A stretch of DNA of 64,000 bases, from positions 9,805,755 through 9,869,754 of the forward strand of contig OX104132.1 in the NCBI GenBank assembly GCA_944470555.2, written 5' to 3'. Position 1 is the stretch's first letter, and every line of letters begins with the position of its first letter. Below the pieces are notes generated by a model that was not told where the DNA came from, did no database searches, and saw only the letters and a program-made list of their open reading frames with translations. Made by a program: the position numbers and the translations under genes. This document shows positions 1 through 10,934 of this stretch, in pieces. Origin of the DNA: Heterobilharzia americana (taxonomy: Eukaryota > Platyhelminthes > Trematoda > Strigeidida > Schistosomatidae).

Positions 1-1461
1 AATATGCAAATGCCTCAAATTGACGACAAGGTCATTCCTCATGTGTGTACTGATTCACGTGTTTTGTATTGATTTGTTATTATATTATATTGTCGGAGTA
101 ATACACTCTGCCATTATCTAGCTTCGATCTTCTCTCAATTCGTCCAGGGGTTGCAGTCAGTGACTGTTGCGTACGAAGTTAGCTGTCAGCTAAGCGTGCG
201 TATTATATTCGTTCCGGAGTATATATAGATAACCATTAGTGTTCGAAACCATAACACTTATCAATGTATCTAATCCACTTCTGCAATGAGAAGAATGATG
301 ACCCGGATGACTGCAGCAGTAGATGAAGCAGGTTCAAATCTCACGGGGGATATAACTCTACTTGAAGCTTCAGATACACTTTGTTGATGGGAGCCAACAG
401 GAAAGAAACCTAAGTCCATGGCTTCCTCCCTATTGCCTCCAATATATCAGTCGTAGTTATCAGGCTTGTTTACTGTAAACAGATAGAAGTTGAAAACGAA
501 GGAAGCAAAAGTAGGTGAAAGTATTGAAAGAGGAAAATCATGAGTAAAATAAGGTTAATACAGTGTTAAGAATTCTGAACATGACAAAGAGTGAGTGAAT
601 ATTCACCACTGTGATCGATTTTGAGTAGTGTCATCTAAAATCTTTAGCCACTGATCCTTACCACCTAAAGTATCCCAGTCATGCAACCCATATCACCTTG
701 CACGAATGAAAATGAAAGCTATAGGATGACGCCGAATTCAAAGTGAACAATGAAGTTTATAATGCCTTCAGTAATCTATCTAGTACATTTTGTTAAAAGT
801 TTATTCTAAGGAGACAACCAGAATACTCTCTGAGATTTAGATTCTAATAGAATTTCAAGACAAAAAGGTAAACTATATAACCAAATTACTTTTCTACTAC
901 AACACATTTTTCCAGCATTCTGAAATTAGGAAATTTTTACTGAACAATTATTTCAGCCTTATCATTTACTGTTTTGTTTTTTCATCGGTTAGATAACTCT
1001 CAAAGAATAAATAAGATGAAAAGTAGTCATCTCAAAGAAAACAGAAACGTAATACTTCCATTATAACCTTTGACTTTGACTTGGACTAAGTCATTATAAT
1101 TGATATGTTCTGAAAGGCTTAATTAGGATTCAGTGAAGTTTCTATTATCACGCTATAAATTTCGACTCTTCATGAAGCCTAATTATTATCATATTCTCAA
1201 AATGTTATTCACATTTCGAAATATTAACTCGTCAGTTAAGTTTTTCTTAATGAAAAGATACATTGAGACCTTTACTAAGTAGTACATGTTTCAATGCCTT
1301 GAAATTGGAATCTACCAGCAAAATAATACTTCTTTCACTTTTCAATGACACTTTAAGCATTCCGTTTTGCATACAGTAGGTGGAGAGTGAAGGAATACTA
1401 ACTAGTTCATATCGAACATCATATCAAATTTCATTTATCGTAAATATTGCTCTTGGATAGT
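1..1461. other. AT-rich stretch without recognisable gene
   Basis: I see no open frame with family resemblance, no RNA gene and no clear repeat on either strand. Stops are dense in all frames. It is probably intergenic or ancient repeat DNA. Confidence 0.5.
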
Positions 1462-2090
1462 ATGATGGCCAGTGGCTAGCAGCGGAATCCAGGATGCGCG
1501 TTTCGTCTTATTTGAGACTCACTGGTCAGCTGAATGTACTTTCACCCCAGTCACTGATGTTGTTCCCACCGGGATTCGGACTCGAGAGCGATCGCTTCAA
1601 ACTCCAGAGTGTTATCTACTACACCAGTGAGCCACAATAGCCACTTCTTGTGCGACGGGGATAGTTTTTGTATATAATTGTTTTTATATCATACCGTTGT
1701 TGATTGGAGATAATTGATCGGTTTCTATTGGTGGACGCCTCTATATTACCTGTTGTCTTTTGATAGTAATGATGGATAGTGGCTATCAGTGGAATTCAGG
1801 AGGCGCTTTTCCTTCTATTTGTGACTCGTCGGCTGGATGTTTGAAGCGATCTCTCCCAAGTCGGAATCCCGGTGGGCACAACATCACTCACTTGGAAGCA
1901 GGTACATTCAGCTGAAGAGTCCCAAATAGGAAGAAATGTACATCCTGGATATCACTACTAGCCACTATCCATCATTACTATCATAAGAGCATAGGTAATA
2001 TAGAGACATCCACACAGGATCCTATATGCCAATAGTGACTGATCAATTCGATCCAATCAACAACGGTATGATATAAAAACAATTATGTAA
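1462..2090 (-). repeat. Cluster of Sm-alpha-like hammerhead repeats (two minus units, one inverted plus unit)
   Basis: Read on the minus strand, 1685-1462 has a tRNA-like head (A-box-like GTGGCTCACTGG near 1621-1635, B-box-like GTCCGAATCCC near 1571-1581). A hammerhead-like module follows at 1534-1487, then a body ending in ATCATACTA. A second minus unit contributes its hammerhead part and tail at about 1835-1690. At about 1836 the orientation flips: 1836-2090 is a plus-sense unit with B-box GTCGGAATCCC, ribozyme remnant and the full 3' tail (GCCAATAG, CAACAACGGTATGATA). All three ribozymes look damaged. The 1487-1534 copy has extra bases inside CTGANGA. The 1903-1950 copy keeps CTGAAGA but has lost the closing pair of helix II. 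The layout matches the known tRNA-derived schistosome Sm-alpha repeat; the family name is my inference from memory. Confidence 0.75.
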
Positions 2091-2950
2091 TAATTTTTCT
2101 TGGATGACTCTCTTTCTGTGCATTATTGAGAAATAAGAGATCATTATTTGAATATCAATTTAAGTCAGTGGCTGGACACATTAAATGTATCTAACCTTCT
2201 TACTCTACATTTTTGTTTGGGAGGTTAGAGTGAATTCCCTTCAAATCTCGTTTCATTTGAAAGCTGGGATTCCAAAAACTTTACTATGATTTTCTGGATG
2301 GATGTCAAGCCATTCACATTAAGATAATAAGATTAAGTCTTATTTCTTTGTAAGTCAAGCATATTAAATGACTATAACCATTGAGTAAGATGATTTCAAT
2401 AAACAAGGTATCTAAGTAACAACATAAAACTTCAGAACAATGATATAGTACATAGTGATATAGTATTAGTTATTTTGATAATATTTTCAGCACAAAACTA
2501 TCGACATCTGATTTTTTATAGTTCGATTACCTTCTGTTCTTTGCTTTTAGTAGTTGTAAACTTTTTCACATCTTCGATATAGTTGTCGCCTTATTCCTAT
2601 CATGTGTATTGGATATTGATTCAATGTACAATAATTTGTTCAGAAAGCATGATTAAACAAATAATACTGTATCACCATATCCTATATTAGATAAATGAAT
2701 CAAACATTCTGATCATTCACTTAAGTATCATGTATAATTATATCAATTATAACAAAGGAAATGAAGAGTTAAACTGTTAGTTTAAAGATTAAATAATAGA
2801 TAGAAAGAGAAAAATTAGCATATTAACCATTGTAAGAAACAAAATTGAGTTACCAAGAGAAATTCAATGAAACAACAAATTGCATTTGAATTCACTAGAA
2901 AGTACTAAACTTCTACAAAGCTAACTGTTTGACAAACTTATTCTGAATAT
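2091..2950. other. AT-rich stretch without recognisable gene
   Basis: No coding frame or known repeat is seen. Its right end carries the 13-base sequence TTATTCTGAATAT (2938-2950), which recurs at 3408-3420 and flanks the next element. Confidence 0.5.
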
Positions 2951-3407
2951 TTCAAGTTGTTATTCATCGAAGACTGACATCAGTTGGAGGAACAAAGGAA
3001 ACCTGGGAGCACTGGACAGCTGTTTCGTCCTAGTATGGGACTCCTCAGCAGTGCGCACCCACGACCCCACCAGCAGGGATCGAACCCGCGACCTTCAGGT
3101 TCCGCGACCAGCGCGTTACCATTGAGCTAGCCACTGGGTCAGAATCCAATGCTCCATATTTCCAACTTCTCTTAGCTCACGATATAGCGCAAACCGCCAC
3201 CCAATGTCATCGTTGAGTATTTGTCCTCACGACCATCAGGCTTTGACTCCACCGGTCACGACTTGTCATTGGAACTTCGGGAATACTTCTCGAAGCTAGT
3301 CACCAACGAGCACTAGTTCAATTAAATTTTGAGGGGGTTGTGGAGATGTCAGTCTTCGATGAATAACAACTTGAAATATTTCCAAATCTCCACAACCCCC
3401 TAAAAAT
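2951..3407 (-). mobile_element. Second-family hammerhead SINE-like element with terminal inverted repeats and 13-bp target duplication
   Basis: The element lies between two copies of TTATTCTGAATAT (2938-2950 and 3408-3420), so its borders are unusually clear. Its left 31 bases (2951-2981) are repeated exactly and inverted at 3345-3375. Read on the minus strand it has an A-box-like TAGCTCAATGG (about 3117-3127), a B-box-like GGTTCGATCCC (3076-3086) and a complete hammerhead at 3054-3009. The inner part (3200-3310) matches one arm and the loop of the large palindrome at 54.8 kb, but here the second arm is mostly lost. It encodes no protein, so it is presumably mobilised in trans. Confidence 0.8.
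3009..3054 (-). ncRNA. Type I hammerhead ribozyme, second family, intact core
   Basis: Read 3054 to 3009 on the minus strand, the parts come in canonical order. Helix I 5' strand is GCACTG, then CTGAGGA (fits the CUGANGA consensus), helix II GTCC/GGAC around the loop CATACTA, GAAA, a short helix III with loop AGCT, cleavage triplet GTC, and helix I 3' strand CAGTGC. Helix I is a perfect 6-bp duplex and is the open helix, hence type I. Helix III is only about two base pairs, as in the known Sm-alpha ribozyme, so activity may depend on tertiary contacts or dimerisation. Confidence 0.85.
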
Positions 3408-3869
3408 TTATTCTGAATATATTCATAATATTAGTCTTAAAAACAGAATTATATTTTCTCCTTTTGATGCAGACAGTTAGCATTTAGTTGGATTGTTTAT
3501 CTAATGACAATATTCAGAATTATTAATTCTGTTTCCTTATCTTAAACAGTCTCCTTTCTGTGCATCAGTAATGCTAAATTTCTGTCGGACAGTGAATTTT
3601 TTTCCACCAGACTTATTGTGTTGCCATGACAACTACTTTTAAGCTTCTCCTAGCAGATACCTATATGCGAAATGTTGTGTCTGGCTGACAGTTGAATTCA
3701 GTATGTTCCATTTTACGAATGATCTTAAATATGTGATAATCTGGAAGAGGCTACATCGAATCTTAATTAAATGAATGAAATTAAAAGTAGAATATGCTGA
3801 ATACATAATAATAAAGAGTAAGATGATTATCTGTCAATCTTAAATATTCTCATAACTTACCGGCATGTT
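3408..3869. other. AT-rich spacer
   Basis: It begins with the right target-site duplication of the preceding element. No gene or further repeat is recognised. Confidence 0.45.
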
Positions 3870-4516
3870 GTTTGTTATTATTATTAATTGTCCCTGAAGT
3901 TCCTAGTGGGGCATGCGGCTTCAATAGCATATCACCATTCTGTTCTCTTCTCTACAGTCTTTTCAACTTCACACCATCTCCTCCATGTCAACCTCATATT
4001 GGACACCCAACTCATCGTCTCCAATTCAGTTTCCACTCGATGGCCTCACCTCACGTCTGATGTCCCCAAACAGTCTTCTCAGTCTACGTCCAATCCATCT
4101 CCACCTTCTTCTTCTTCTTCTGCATATTTGTTGGACGATGGGTTCTTGGTTGGTTGGTTGGTTGGCAACCAGCCAGCCAGCCAACCAGAGTTCCTTGACG
4201 CTTATTCTCATGATTCTTGATATCTGGTCTGATCAGATCTGATCAGATCTCATCTCATCTTCAGTGTCAGTATGGAACGAGTATAGGTGACAGCTGTTCA
4301 TGTATGATATGATGTCTGCAGTTTGTTGGAAATGTTTATCATGACATGCCAAGTCTCTCTACCTTCACATGGAAGTACTGAGTTGACTGAGATAAGTGTT
4401 GAAAATCTGGATGTTGTTCCCACTTTATGCTGAGTGCAGTGCAGTGCAGTGCAGTAGATCTTTACACTGACTTCAGGTTAATGAAGGAATGTCTGTCTTG
4501 CTGTGTTTCTGATGCT

Positions 4517-4620
<104 letters not shown>

Positions 4621-4747
4621 TTGACATCCTCATCTTTGTCTGTACCGCCTGTAGTTGAAACGATGCTGCCTGACTAGGTGTAGGTGGCACAGATCACTTC
4701 CTTCAGGTTTCTCCCGTTGATGGTCACTGCTGTTTCTTGTTGTATTG

Positions 4748-4779
<32 letters not shown>

Positions 4780-5039
4780 GGTGATGGTGATATTCGGTTG
4801 ATTATCTTCATTACCTGTATCTTCTCTTATTCCTCGTTCACCTGAAGGATGTCCCGTCTTCACTGCCCCATCTCTTCTGTCAACTTGTCGGTTTTGCTTG
4901 TAGATGTTCGAGTTTGTGTGACATTCGACATAAATGGTCATCGTGGGCGAAATCCAAATCTTCTAGGATGTTTTTCTTTTCATCGGTCAACCAGCGTATG
5001 CCTGTGTTCTCGCTCCTCATGGTTTGTTGCATGATCCAT

Positions 5040-5070
5040 TGCAGTACAGTGCAGTACAGTGCAGTTCAGT
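5040..5070. repeat. Short CAGTACAGTG-type simple repeat
   Basis: Degenerate repetition of GCAGTACAGT units within the RTE relic. A related GTGCA run lies at 4435-4455. Confidence 0.7.
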
Positions 5071-5435
5071 CGAGTTGACCACAATCAGGGAGATCATTGG
5101 TGATATTCGACAACCTTGTCTTACTGCTGTCTTCACTTCAAAGGCATAACTGAGCTTTCCGTTATGAATCACTTGACATGTGGCTTCGTCATATAACTCC
5201 TGTTGAATGAAGTTGATAAAGGTTTTTAGTACTCCATAGTGTTGAAGCAGTTGCTAAATTTGTTTTTGGTCAACGCTGTGCAAGGCCTTTTCAAAGTTGA
5301 TAGATTACCTTCCTCCTCTTCCAGCTTTCATACAAAATACCTTAACAAGTAGACTTGTGACCAGACTAATCGAAATATGCAGCGCAGAAAAACCATATTT
5401 TTCAGATAATCAACGTCTTTCAATTGCGATAATTT

Positions 5436-5700
5436 AGTTGGTTGTGGCTAGCAGAAGAATCCAGGACGCTCGTTTCGTCCTGTTTGGGACTCGTCAGCTG
5501 GATATACTTTCATCCCAGTCAGTAATTTTGTTCCCACCGGGATTCGGACTCGGCAGCAATCGCTTCAAACGCCAGAGCGTTTTCCACTACACCACTGAGC
5601 AACGACAGTCACTTCTTGTATTATACCGTTGTTGATTGGAGACAGTTGATCGGTCTCTATTGGCATACGGGCTCCTACGCGGATGCCTCGATATTATTAT
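5436..5700 (-). repeat. Sm-alpha-like hammerhead repeat between two RTE copies
   Basis: On the minus strand it has an A-box-like segment near 5590-5605, a B-box GTCCGAATCCC near 5541-5551, an intact hammerhead at 5504-5459 and a body ending CCACAACCAACTAA. Upstream in the same sense (5700-5625) lies the 3' tail of another unit (GCCAATAGAGACC, CAACAACGGTATAATA). That tail runs straight into the head of this one, so the copy is a head-to-tail dimer remnant. Confidence 0.8.
5459..5504 (-). ncRNA. Type I hammerhead ribozyme, Sm-alpha type, intact core
   Basis: Minus strand order: ATCCAG (helix I), CTGACGA, helix II GTCC/GGAC around the loop CAAACA, GAAA, minimal helix III with loop GAGC, cleavage triplet GTC, and CTGGAT (helix I). 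All invariant core positions are present and helix I pairs over six bases. Hammerheads of this form were described in schistosome Sm-alpha satellite repeats; whether this copy is transcribed is unknown. Confidence 0.85.
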
Positions 5701-8130
5701 TATGAGTATTACTTTTTCTTTGGGTTCCTAGAAGAACATAGGGCTTTAGTAACACGCCTCCATTGCACTCTATTCTCTGCAGTCTTTTCAATCTGGCGCC
5801 ACGACTGCCCACAACCTTTCATTTCTTCCTCACATCATCTCCTCCATGTCACCCTCGCCTCCGACAAACAACTTTTCATTTCCTTCTTTGGATTCCACTC
5901 GACGGCCTGGTCTGGCCTGGCGCGTGATGTCCCCAACTGGCCTTCTTAGTGTATGCCCAATCCAATCCATCTCCACTTTCCTCTTCTGCATATTTGTTGG
6001 GTGATAGGTTCTTGCTTCGTTGGTTCGTCGCCAGTCAGTCAGCCAGCCACAGTTCCTTGTTTCCCATTCTTATTATTGTGACCATCTCATCTGAGCTTCA
6101 GTATCGAGCCAGCGTAGGCAGCTGTTGATGAATGTTAGTGGTTTATTGGAAACGCTTTTCGTGACACGCCAAGTCTCTGAACCGTATGGCAGAAGTGAAT
6201 TGACCGGATTGGTGCTGAAAATCCGGATCTCGTTCATACTTTATGCTGAGTGCAGTTGATCTCCACACTAATTTCAGATTAATAAAAGCCTGTCTTGCTG
6301 TCTTTCTGATCATGGTTTTGACATCTTCGTCTGTGCTGCCACCTGTAGTTGAAACGATGCTGCCTAGGTAGGTGTAGTGAAGGAGACTACTTCGTTTGGT
6401 TTCTCATATTCACGGTGACTGTTGTATGTTGTTGATGCTGTTGTTGGTTGGGTATCTTCGTCACCTCCGTCTTCTCTACATTCACTTGAAGTCCCGTTTT
6501 TTCTGACCTGCCCTGTTTTTTCTGTCAACTTGTCAGTTTTCGCCTGTAGATCCTCAAGTTTATGCGACAGTACATTAGACATAAATCATCATCGCCGTCG
6601 AAATCCAAAACTTCTAGGGTCTTCTCATCGGTCCAGCCAGCGTATGCCTATCTTCTCACTCCATACGGTTTGCTGAATGATCCAGTCGACCACAATCAAG
6701 AAGATTATAGGCGATAGTAGACAGCAAGCTTGTCTTACCCCTGTCTTCACTTCAAAGGCATCAATGAGCTTTCACTTGGCATGTGGCCACTTCATATAGC
6801 TGCTGTTGAATGAGGTTGATAAAGATTTGTGGCATTAAAACTGTAGTGTTGAAGCAGCTGCAAGCCAAATTACTTTTCAGTCGACGCTGTCGAAGGCCTT
6901 TTCAAAGTCGAAGAAGTTGAGGTAGAGAGTTGACTGCCATTCTATACTCTGTTCTATGATGATGCGTAGCCTTGCAATATGATCCGTACATGATTTGTTC
7001 TTCTTGAATCCCGCCACCTGTTCCGGTCGTAAATTCGAATCCATTGCACCCTTTAGTCTCTCCAGGATGATGCGGCTTAATATTTTGCTTCGGGTGGACA
7101 GCAACATGATTCCTTGCCACTTCTTGTGAAGGCTTAGGTCTCGCTTCTTTGGGAGTTTGACAAGGTACCCCTTCTTTCAATCTGCAGGTACCTTCTCTTC
7201 CTTCCAAACCTTCTGAAGTAGTGGTGTGAGCATGTCCGCTGCTGTCTCTGCGTCTGTCTTCAGTACTTATGCAGAATTCAGTCTGGTCTTGCTGCTTACA
7301 CGAATTTCAACAGTTTTATGGCATTCAGGGCTTCTGATTTAGTCGGAGGGCCTGTGTTCACTGGTAGTTTTGCCGTTGCTGTTGGTATTTCCGGATGAAT
7401 TACAGGTGGTGGTTGATTCAAGAGCTTTTTGAAGTGATGAGCACATCCCTTCCTTTGTTTCTCCTCTTTGGTAACTAGCTTTCCTTCACTACCTTTCATT
7501 GGTTTCGTCTGAGTTGATCTCTTCCCAGATAGTAACCTCGTTGTTTGATACAATGTTGTCAGGTCTCTGCTACCTGCAGCCTGTTCTGCTTTACTTGCCA
7601 ATGTGTCGTAGAAGTGTCTCCTTCAATTCTTTGTCCAGTGTAGTGTTTTATACGTTGTACTCAGTTCTTCTTTGCATTGTGTATCCTTGCACTGCACTGG
7701 TTCATCTTCTGCTTCACCATCTTCTTCTCGGTCCTCTATCAGCTTCCATATGTCAGTCGAGATGCATTCCTTGTCTTGTTTCCTCTTCCTTCCTAGTACA
7801 GTTATGCAGGTTTCTTTCAATATCTCTTTCAAAGAGTTCCTGTGTTCTTCCACACCCGATACTTCAGAGATATTGCTCAATGTCTTTCATTTTGTTCTGA
7901 TGTCTGACAACATGAAGATGTCCTTTGTAGATTTGTCCTTCAGTTTCTGGGTGTTGATCTTGAACTCCCCTCCCTGATTCCAGTGAGGAATAAGTTTTTT
8001 TTATATTTCGTCTGTGCTTTGAAGTTTCTTTAGCGATTGGATTGCCTCTACTGGGTTGGATTGCTAGCTCTACCTCAACCATCCCTCTTTACCCGGGCTT
8101 AGGACCGGGTAGTAACTAGTGAACTGGTTA
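5690..8130 (-). pseudogene. SR2-like RTE non-LTR retrotransposon, long but decayed copy
   Basis: The minus strand carries, in order: an N-terminal linker region (7880-7623); the pre-RT segment with LYQTTRLLSGK and HHFKKLLNQP (7601-7296); RT boxes 1-3 with QVAGFKKNKSCTDHIA and FEKAFDSVD (7107-6877); a degenerate catalytic box DFDGDDDLC (about 6600) where FADD is expected; and the C-terminal tail down to (AAT) units at about 5695-5705. Frames change several times and there are internal stops. The segment near 8090-8110 (CCGGGCTTAGGACCGGG) may belong to its 5' leader. Endonuclease was not found, so the copy is probably 5'-truncated. Confidence 0.85.
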
Positions 8131-8134
8131 ACCA

Positions 8135-8340
8135 GGCGAGGTTGCCTCGACATTCACTGCATTCTAATTATAGTGAAAATGGATAGTGGCTAACAGTGGA
8201 GTCCAGGATGTGCATTTCATCTTAGTTGGGACTCGTCAGCTAGATGTTCCTGCCTCCCATTGAGCGATGTTGTTCCCAGCGGGATACGGACCGGTCAACT
8301 CGATCCAATCAACGACGGTATAATACAAGCAATAACACAT
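8135..8340 (-). repeat. Sm-alpha-like hammerhead repeat with inverted tail junction
   Basis: 8135-8297 is minus-sense body plus ribozyme (8244-8202). The core CTGACGA and GAAA are kept, but helix II is weakened (GTCC faces AGAT). At about 8298 it joins a plus-sense 3' tail (CTCGATCCAATCAACGACGG), so part of the element is flipped. Confidence 0.7.
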
Positions 8341-9287
8341 TAATCTTATAGCCTAAAGTCTTGTTCTGCTGAGACTAAATTTCGATATCAGGAGATCGAC
8401 ATATGATTGTTTGCATTATTAGCGCTTCGAAGAGCATACCACGACATCGTTTGAGAAATTCGAATTACCTAATACAAATTTTAAATATATTCATGCCCGT
8501 ATTACTAGACTTCCTCCACCTTTCAGTGGTCTTACAAAAATTTTCACATCCATTAATCATTCTAAGAGTTAGACGGTTGGATACCTTCGGAATGATATGC
8601 TTATAGAATATTAAACCCATAGTTCCAGACTGATGGATCTGAAAGTTTGACTTTCCATTTAGAGGTCGTTATTCCATCCATCTTAGTCTTAGAAGTTTGC
8701 TTTTCTTTCCAGTGTTCATTACATCAGTATTATATGATATCGTGCAGCAAGAAATAGTTTCACTGAGAGATTTCACAAACATTTAGAAAACTCGATAATG
8801 AAACAAAATGATGTGTCTGGATGGAGATAGTTTCGGTTGTTTTGACATCTCAGTTTCAAGAAATTATTGAAAAGGATGTAAACTATTCCCTTGCTTGGTT
8901 AGTTTACAAAGCTTATTTATCAATTATCCCACGAAAATCTATTTCACGTTATTCTTTATGATAAAATTTTCCTTGTACAGTTAATCTTTAAAAATGAATC
9001 TTCTTATGGTGGTTTAAAAATTACTTTCGTAAACTTACTGAGCAGAAGTATTCTCCGGATCCGATTGGATGATTGATTAGGGGATTTGGGAATGTAAAAG
9101 TGGGAACTCACTTCATGTACGAACACATTGTTTTATTACCGGTATTTTATGTACAGCCATTTTCTTGTAATTATTACTTGATTCACCTTAAATTTTTGTT
9201 ACTTATTTTTGTACAATACCGTTACAGTAGTATCGTTGTTGATGTAAGTATAAGTAAATGTAAGTGTAAAACTTGGGCACTGTGGTC
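8341..9287. other. AT-rich stretch without recognisable gene
   Basis: Only short, low-complexity open frames are seen, without family resemblance. Confidence 0.45.
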
Positions 9288-9479
9288 GATTGTAATTCCA
9301 TTTTAGTCTGTTTATTAGAAATATCACACAGTGAAACAGTAACATTTACTGGATAACTTTTCGGACATAATTTATTGTCCATATTCATATCAGGTAACTC
9401 CACAACTTCGAGACAGTCTTTATATATTCCTAGTTTTCTCTCCTTATCTGTGATGACAAGGGTAGTTAGTTTTGACATA

Positions 9480-10355
9480 ACTAGCCTTTACACAAACATA
9501 TCGATTGACATGGCTCTGGAGGCAGTTTGAAATGGGCTTTAAGATGACAAAGAACTTACGCAGCGAACTAAGCTGCCGATTGAGGAAATCATACTAGGAG
9601 TACGATTGTGCCTAACATCTACAGTTTTTAAGTTTCAAAATAAAATAATATATCAACCAAGTGAAGGTGTTGCCATGGGATCATCAATATCCCCTATCGT
9701 CGCAGACATATTTATGGATAGTTGGGAACAGGTAGCCCTTCAAACATTTAGTCCTACTCCAAAGATATGGTTCCCATATGTAGATGATACGTTTACAGTA
9801 CTGAAATCGGAACACATCAATAGGTTCTTGGCACACATAAATTCAGTAGTAAATACAATCCAATTTACCTGTGACTTAGAAAGTGATGAAGGTGAGCTAA
9901 CAATGTTGGATTGCAAGATTAAACGAACACAAGAAGGAAATCTAGAGACTAGTGTCTATAGGAAACCTATCCATTCGAATCGCTACTTAGACTTCGAATC
10001 TTCTCACCCCATTCCAATTAAAGTAGGCCTAGTTAAATGCTTAGGTGATAGAGCGAAAAAGCTTACTCGTAGATCGGAAAATCTGCGACAAGAAATTAGA
10101 CACATCAAGAATACCCTACGTCTCAATAATTACCCACCAAAATTTATAAATAAATTCATAAGAAATCGAAAGAAAAATATTAGCAGTGATGGTAGTAGTA
10201 GTGGTAATACAGGTGGTATTAATAATAATCCCACTGCTAGTGGTAATAATGGCGACAGGGTTAAGAGAGAATTCAAAGCCTCTGTTGTGTTACCATACAA
10301 GGAAAGCACCTCAGAAGCACTACGAAGAATTCTCAATAAGACTAGCTGGGATTAA
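9480..10355 (+). pseudogene. Penelope-like reverse transcriptase
   Basis: Translation from 9480 gives TSLYTNISIDMALEAV (RT motif 1-like), broken by a stop at about 9529. A 249-codon frame (9606-10355) follows. It has YQPSEGVAMGSSISPIVADI (the Penelope PMGSxxSPxxAxxFM box), FPYVDDTFTV (catalytic YVDD), a LDCKI segment and the YRKPIHSNRYLDFESSHP motif typical of Penelope RTs. A Gly/Asn/Ser-rich linker ends the frame. The reading continues in another frame after about 10340, so there is a frameshift before the endonuclease. The stop and the frameshift make the copy inactive. Confidence 0.85.
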
Positions 10356-10671
10356 AGTGGCATTCAAACCAACAAACTCACTTAGAAACAAGCTTTGTAG
10401 GTTAAAAGATCCTATCGATGCAATTAAGCAAAATAATCTGGTTTGCGAGGTCAAGTACATAGGTCAAAGCAGTCGACCAGGGTCGATTAGAATAACAGAG
10501 CACAAAAACTTAGCTAAATCAAGATCAGTAGATCCTAATAAGATAAGAAATCTAGAGAAAAACTCGGCTATAGCTCTGCATGCGATGACACACAATCACA
10601 CAGTAGGGTGGGATAGGGTAACAGTTTTGAAAACTAACTTAGTTGGGTGGAGGGAGGGAGGGAGAGATTGA
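10340..10671 (+). pseudogene. Penelope GIY-YIG endonuclease domain, frameshifted from the RT
   Basis: This frame carries KVAFKPTNSLRNKL, then VCEVKYIGQSSRPGSIRITE. That is the YIG half of a GIY-YIG nuclease with the following arginine, glutamate and histidine (EHK). It continues through SAIALHAMTHNHTVGW before running off in a GGGA-rich tract at 10650-10670. The first GIY half looks shortened. It belongs to the same polyprotein as the upstream RT. Confidence 0.8.
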
Positions 10672-10934
10672 TAACTGATTCTTTGTTTATCGAATCAACA
10701 CCAAACACATGCAATCGAAATGATTCTGCACCTATCCCAGATATATGCAAAATTCTACTATCCTTGTCATCACAGATAAGGAGAGAAAACTAGGAATATA
10801 TAAAGACTGTCTCGAAGTTGTGGAGTTACCTGATATGAATATGGACAATAAATTATGTCCGAAAAGTTATCCAGTAAATGTTACTGTTTCACTGTGTGAC
10901 ATTTCTAATAAACAGACTAAAATGAAATTATAAG

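Larger units (their letters stand above)
9291..10934 (+). mobile_element. Penelope-like element flanked by inverted terminal repeats
   Basis: A central RT plus GIY-YIG segment is bounded by two copies of a roughly 180-bp sequence in opposite orientation (about 9291-9473 and 10748-10934). Both copies can be read as the same peptide (around LGIYKDCLEVVELPD) on opposite strands. Penelope-like elements are known to carry terminal repeats in direct or inverted arrangement, often with partial copies, which fits. I found no hammerhead in these repeats. Confidence 0.75.

Noticed and set aside
1487..1534. Active hammerhead at this position
   Set aside because: Extra bases inside CTGANGA disrupt the catalytic core, so it is kept only as a remnant.
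7499..7900. 133-codon plus-strand open frame
   Set aside because: It is antisense to the clearly recognisable RTE pre-RT coding sequence on the minus strand.
9073..9306. 77-codon hydrophobic frame
   Set aside because: AT-rich, Phe/Tyr/Leu-biased translation of non-coding DNA that runs into the Penelope flank repeat.
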